Below are positions 62,416 through 64,000 of a DNA stretch of 64,000 bases, piece by piece (within the stretch, counting starts at the first letter, position 1; each line of letters starts with the position of its first letter). The stretch comes from Lentisphaerae bacterium GWF2_50_93 (GTDB lineage: Bacteria; Verrucomicrobiota; Lentisphaeria; Victivallales; GWF2-50-93). The notes below the pieces were generated by a model. It saw only the letters and a program-made list of their open reading frames with translations. It was not told where the DNA came from and searched no databases. The DNA is taken from NCBI GenBank assembly GCA_001804815.1, contig MHBI01000097.1:61845-125844 (forward strand), written 5' to 3'. The translations under genes were made by a program, and so were the position numbers.

Positions 62416-62752
62416 AGGCACGGCAAAGCTTCTCAGGATATTCTTCGGCGAGGCAGACAAGGTAAGTCATACTCCCCTCTATGAAGTAATAGTCAAGGAG
62501 GCTAAAAAGGACGGACTTGCGGGCGCCACTGCCTGGAAGGGTGTAATGTCCTATGGGAAGAGCTCGAGGATCCGGACATCCAAGATACTCGACCTCTCAA
62601 TGGATCTCCCGATGGTCATCGAGATTGTGGATGAAGAGGATAAAATAAACAAATTCCTGCCGATCCTCCATGACCTGTTTGAAAAGTCAGGATGCGGAGG
62701 ACTTGTCACAATAGAGAATGTCGATATCATAAAATATACGGCTATAAAATAA
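62405..62752 (+). CDS. DUF190 family protein
   Basis: Small PII-like fold protein (115 residues): LRIFFGEADKVSHTPLYEV, GLAGATAWKGVMSYGKSSRI and LPMVIEIVDEEDKI match DUF190, which often accompanies crcB. Translationally coupled to crcB (ggaggg site). Its exact function is not established. Confidence 0.9.
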   Translation: MELKGTAKLLRIFFGEADKVSHTPLYEVIVKEAKKDGLAGATAWKGVMSYGKSSRIRTSKILDLSMDLPMVIEIVDEEDKINKFLPILHDLFEKSGCGGLVTIENVDIIKYTAIK

Positions 62753-62776
62753 AACCCGCGAACTTCGCGGGGTTTT
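62751..62776. terminator. Strong hairpin terminator after crcB-DUF190
   Basis: aaaacccgcg pairs with cgcggggtttt around a short loop (aactt). The A and T ends make it suitable as a bidirectional terminator. From 62777 to 62928 only AT-rich DNA is seen. Confidence 0.7.
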
Positions 62777-62928
62777 ACAGGAGAAAGACGACGAGTCGTG
62801 CGAATTTTTCTCTTAGCCTTAGTAGGGGACGTTCCCACTTAACATATTTATATACAAATGAATGCATATAATAAACACGCAAATAATGGCCTTAAATCAA
62901 AATAATATGCCATAAAATATAATTTAAG

Positions 62929-63696
62929 CTATAAGGCTCTGCTCAATGCCTGATTCGATCTTTTACCGCCTTTGACATAATAGCTTGCAGGCTCCTCGCG
63001 CACCTTCAATGATTTTCCAGATGAGCTGGGTTCGGCGCGGCTAAGCTCCTTCTTCCCGAGATGGATGCGTGAGGCAATGCCGCTGACCCATTCCTTGTCT
63101 CCAACCGCCAGCGACTCCGACCAGAACGGTTCCCTCGCCAGTTCCTTCCTCCTGATCTTTTCCTTAAGAGTGTTCTCATACCAGGAGGTGAACTCCTCTT
63201 CAGAGCTGTGTCCTGTCTTTCTTATCAGCAGGTCTCGGTTGACTATCAGGCTCCTCTTCCTTTTCCCTGAGGTTTCCACGTATGAGCTCCCAAACCACTC
63301 GCGTGGATGATCCACCTGTCCGTTGCGGACCATGTTGAGGTCAATGTAGAACATGCACCTCCCAAGATGAAATCCGTCCTGGATCAGCGTTGACTTGTAT
63401 CTGCCCGACCAGAAGGAGCCGCTTCGTCCCTTCCTGCGGTTGTACTTCTGTGCCGCCGTACCCTCGAGGAACCTGAGGCCCTCGGATATTTCAGCAGGAT
63501 CCCTAGCCCATAGAAGAAGATGGACATGGTTTGACGTGACCATATAGCCGAGTATGTCCACCTTGTAGCTTCGGGACATCTGCCTGAGCAGTTCAATGTA
63601 TCTGCGCCGGTCCCCGATGAACTTCAGGAGGAATTTGCGGTCATGGCAGCGGTGGGTAATGTGATAGCTGCGGTGTTCAAGAAGTCGTCTGGCGCG
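62929..63696 (-). CDS. REP-associated tyrosine transposase (RAYT), start codon unclear
   Basis: IS200/RAYT-type HUH transposase. The residues YHITHRCHDRKFLLKF appear upstream of the first Met at 63579, and VTSNHVHLL (the H-x-H metal site) and EGTAAQKYNRRKGRSGSFW (with the catalytic Tyr) follow. The frame is open from 63696 to an in-frame stop at 63697-63699, but this 39-codon stretch contains no ATG, GTG or TTG, although it clearly encodes family sequence. Either a rare start is used or the start has been lost. Such proteins act on short palindromes. Confidence 0.85.
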   Translation of the reverse strand, partial: RARRLLEHRSYHITHRCHDRKFLLKFIGDRRRYIELLRQMSRSYKVDILGYMVTSNHVHLLLWARDPAEISEGLRFLEGTAAQKYNRRKGRSGSFWSGRYKSTLIQDGFHLGRCMFYIDLNMVRNGQVDHPREWFGSSYVETSGKRKRSLIVNRDLLIRKTGHSSEEEFTSWYENTLKEKIRRKELAREPFWSESLAVGDKEWVSGIASRIHLGKKELSRAEPSSSGKSLKVREEPASYYVKGGKRSNQALSRAL

Positions 63697-63701
63697 TTAG
63701 A

Positions 63702-63969
63702 CGAAGTCGGTGTCGTTAGCACTTAAGTTGTTTATTATAAATATAATATGATAATATTTAGATAATCTTAGCGGCTTAGGATGGTTATTGAGGGTCGTTT
63801 TCGCATTTTAAGCTATTTCTGATGCTTTCTCCAGGTCGAAGTCGGTGTCGTTAGCACTTAAGTTGTTTATTATATATATAATATGATAATATTTAGATAA
63901 TTTTAGCGGCTTAGGATGGTTATTGAGGGTCGTTTTCGCATTTTAAGCTATTTCTGATGCTTTCTCCAG
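63702..63969. repeat. Tandem 135-base duplication upstream of the RAYT gene
   Basis: Two units of 133 bases (63702-63834 and 63837-63969) differ at only two positions (tataaatat/tatatatat and ataatctta/ataatttta). Each includes gaagtcggtgtcgttagcac and an AT-rich stretch. They directly abut the 5' end of the transposase frame. It may be the element's end or a regulatory duplicate. Confidence 0.9.
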
Positions 63970-64000
63970 AATGCCTCTTTCCCCCTGCTGGAACCTGTAA

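Overview
The window looks like chromosome from a Gram-negative-type bacterium of the PVC superphylum, most likely Lentisphaerota or a close relative. This is inferred from several features together: short prepilin-like proteins ending in an (A)DGHV-type motif, a TPR-ExbB-ExbD-TonB-like gene set, a fused SecDF next to YajC, ECF sigma genes beside Spy/CnrX-like proteins, and intergenic regions crowded with palindromic repeats. No rRNA, tRNA, CRISPR array or prophage was seen.

Layout. 1-10.4 kb holds ordinary metabolism and envelope genes: truncated argC, a methyltransferase, a metallophosphoesterase, rsmB, uppP, an M48 protease, an acyltransferase, a radical SAM protein, an unlisted small antitoxin-like gene and aroA. 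10.6-12.5 kb is a secretin behind a sigma-54 type promoter. 12.6-19.9 kb, all on the minus strand, carries TPR-exbB-exbD-tonB-like-zinc ribbon-guaA and then three small membrane genes. recA, a CPA2 antiporter, a hairpin array, a CaCA exchanger and yajC-secDF follow. 29.0-37.5 kb is a full kdpFABCDE potassium-uptake locus with a PTS EIIA gene attached, next to a ClC channel. 40.0-49.1 kb is one long plus-strand efflux operon: TetR regulator, prepilin-like gene, small anchored helical protein, RND adaptor, RND pump, WxxGxW-repeat protein and MATE pump.

52.3-57.9 kb is a divergent unit. A XylR_N/V4R sigma-54 activator faces an operon of an M20 hydrolase, an acetate kinase and a degenerate acetate kinase homologue that lacks key catalytic residues. 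A near-consensus -24/-12 promoter precedes the operon. 57.9-61.9 kb is a stress-type cluster: Met-rich periplasmic protein, ECF sigma factor, small membrane protein in the anti-sigma position, LTxxQ/CnrX-like sensor, then a second copy of the prepilin-like plus anchored-protein pair found in the efflux operon. The window ends with a fluoride channel pair (crcB, DUF190) and a RAYT-type REP transposase next to a tandem 135-base duplication.

Three patterns stand out. First, palindromic elements of several families lie at gene ends and are nested inside one another, up to three levels deep, in a genome that also has a RAYT. Second, the prepilin-like plus anchored-protein cassette occurs twice, with a DNA relic of a third copy at the 3' end of the RND gene. 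Third, the sigma-54 operon couples an amidohydrolase-type enzyme to an acetate kinase and a probable pseudo-kinase partner.
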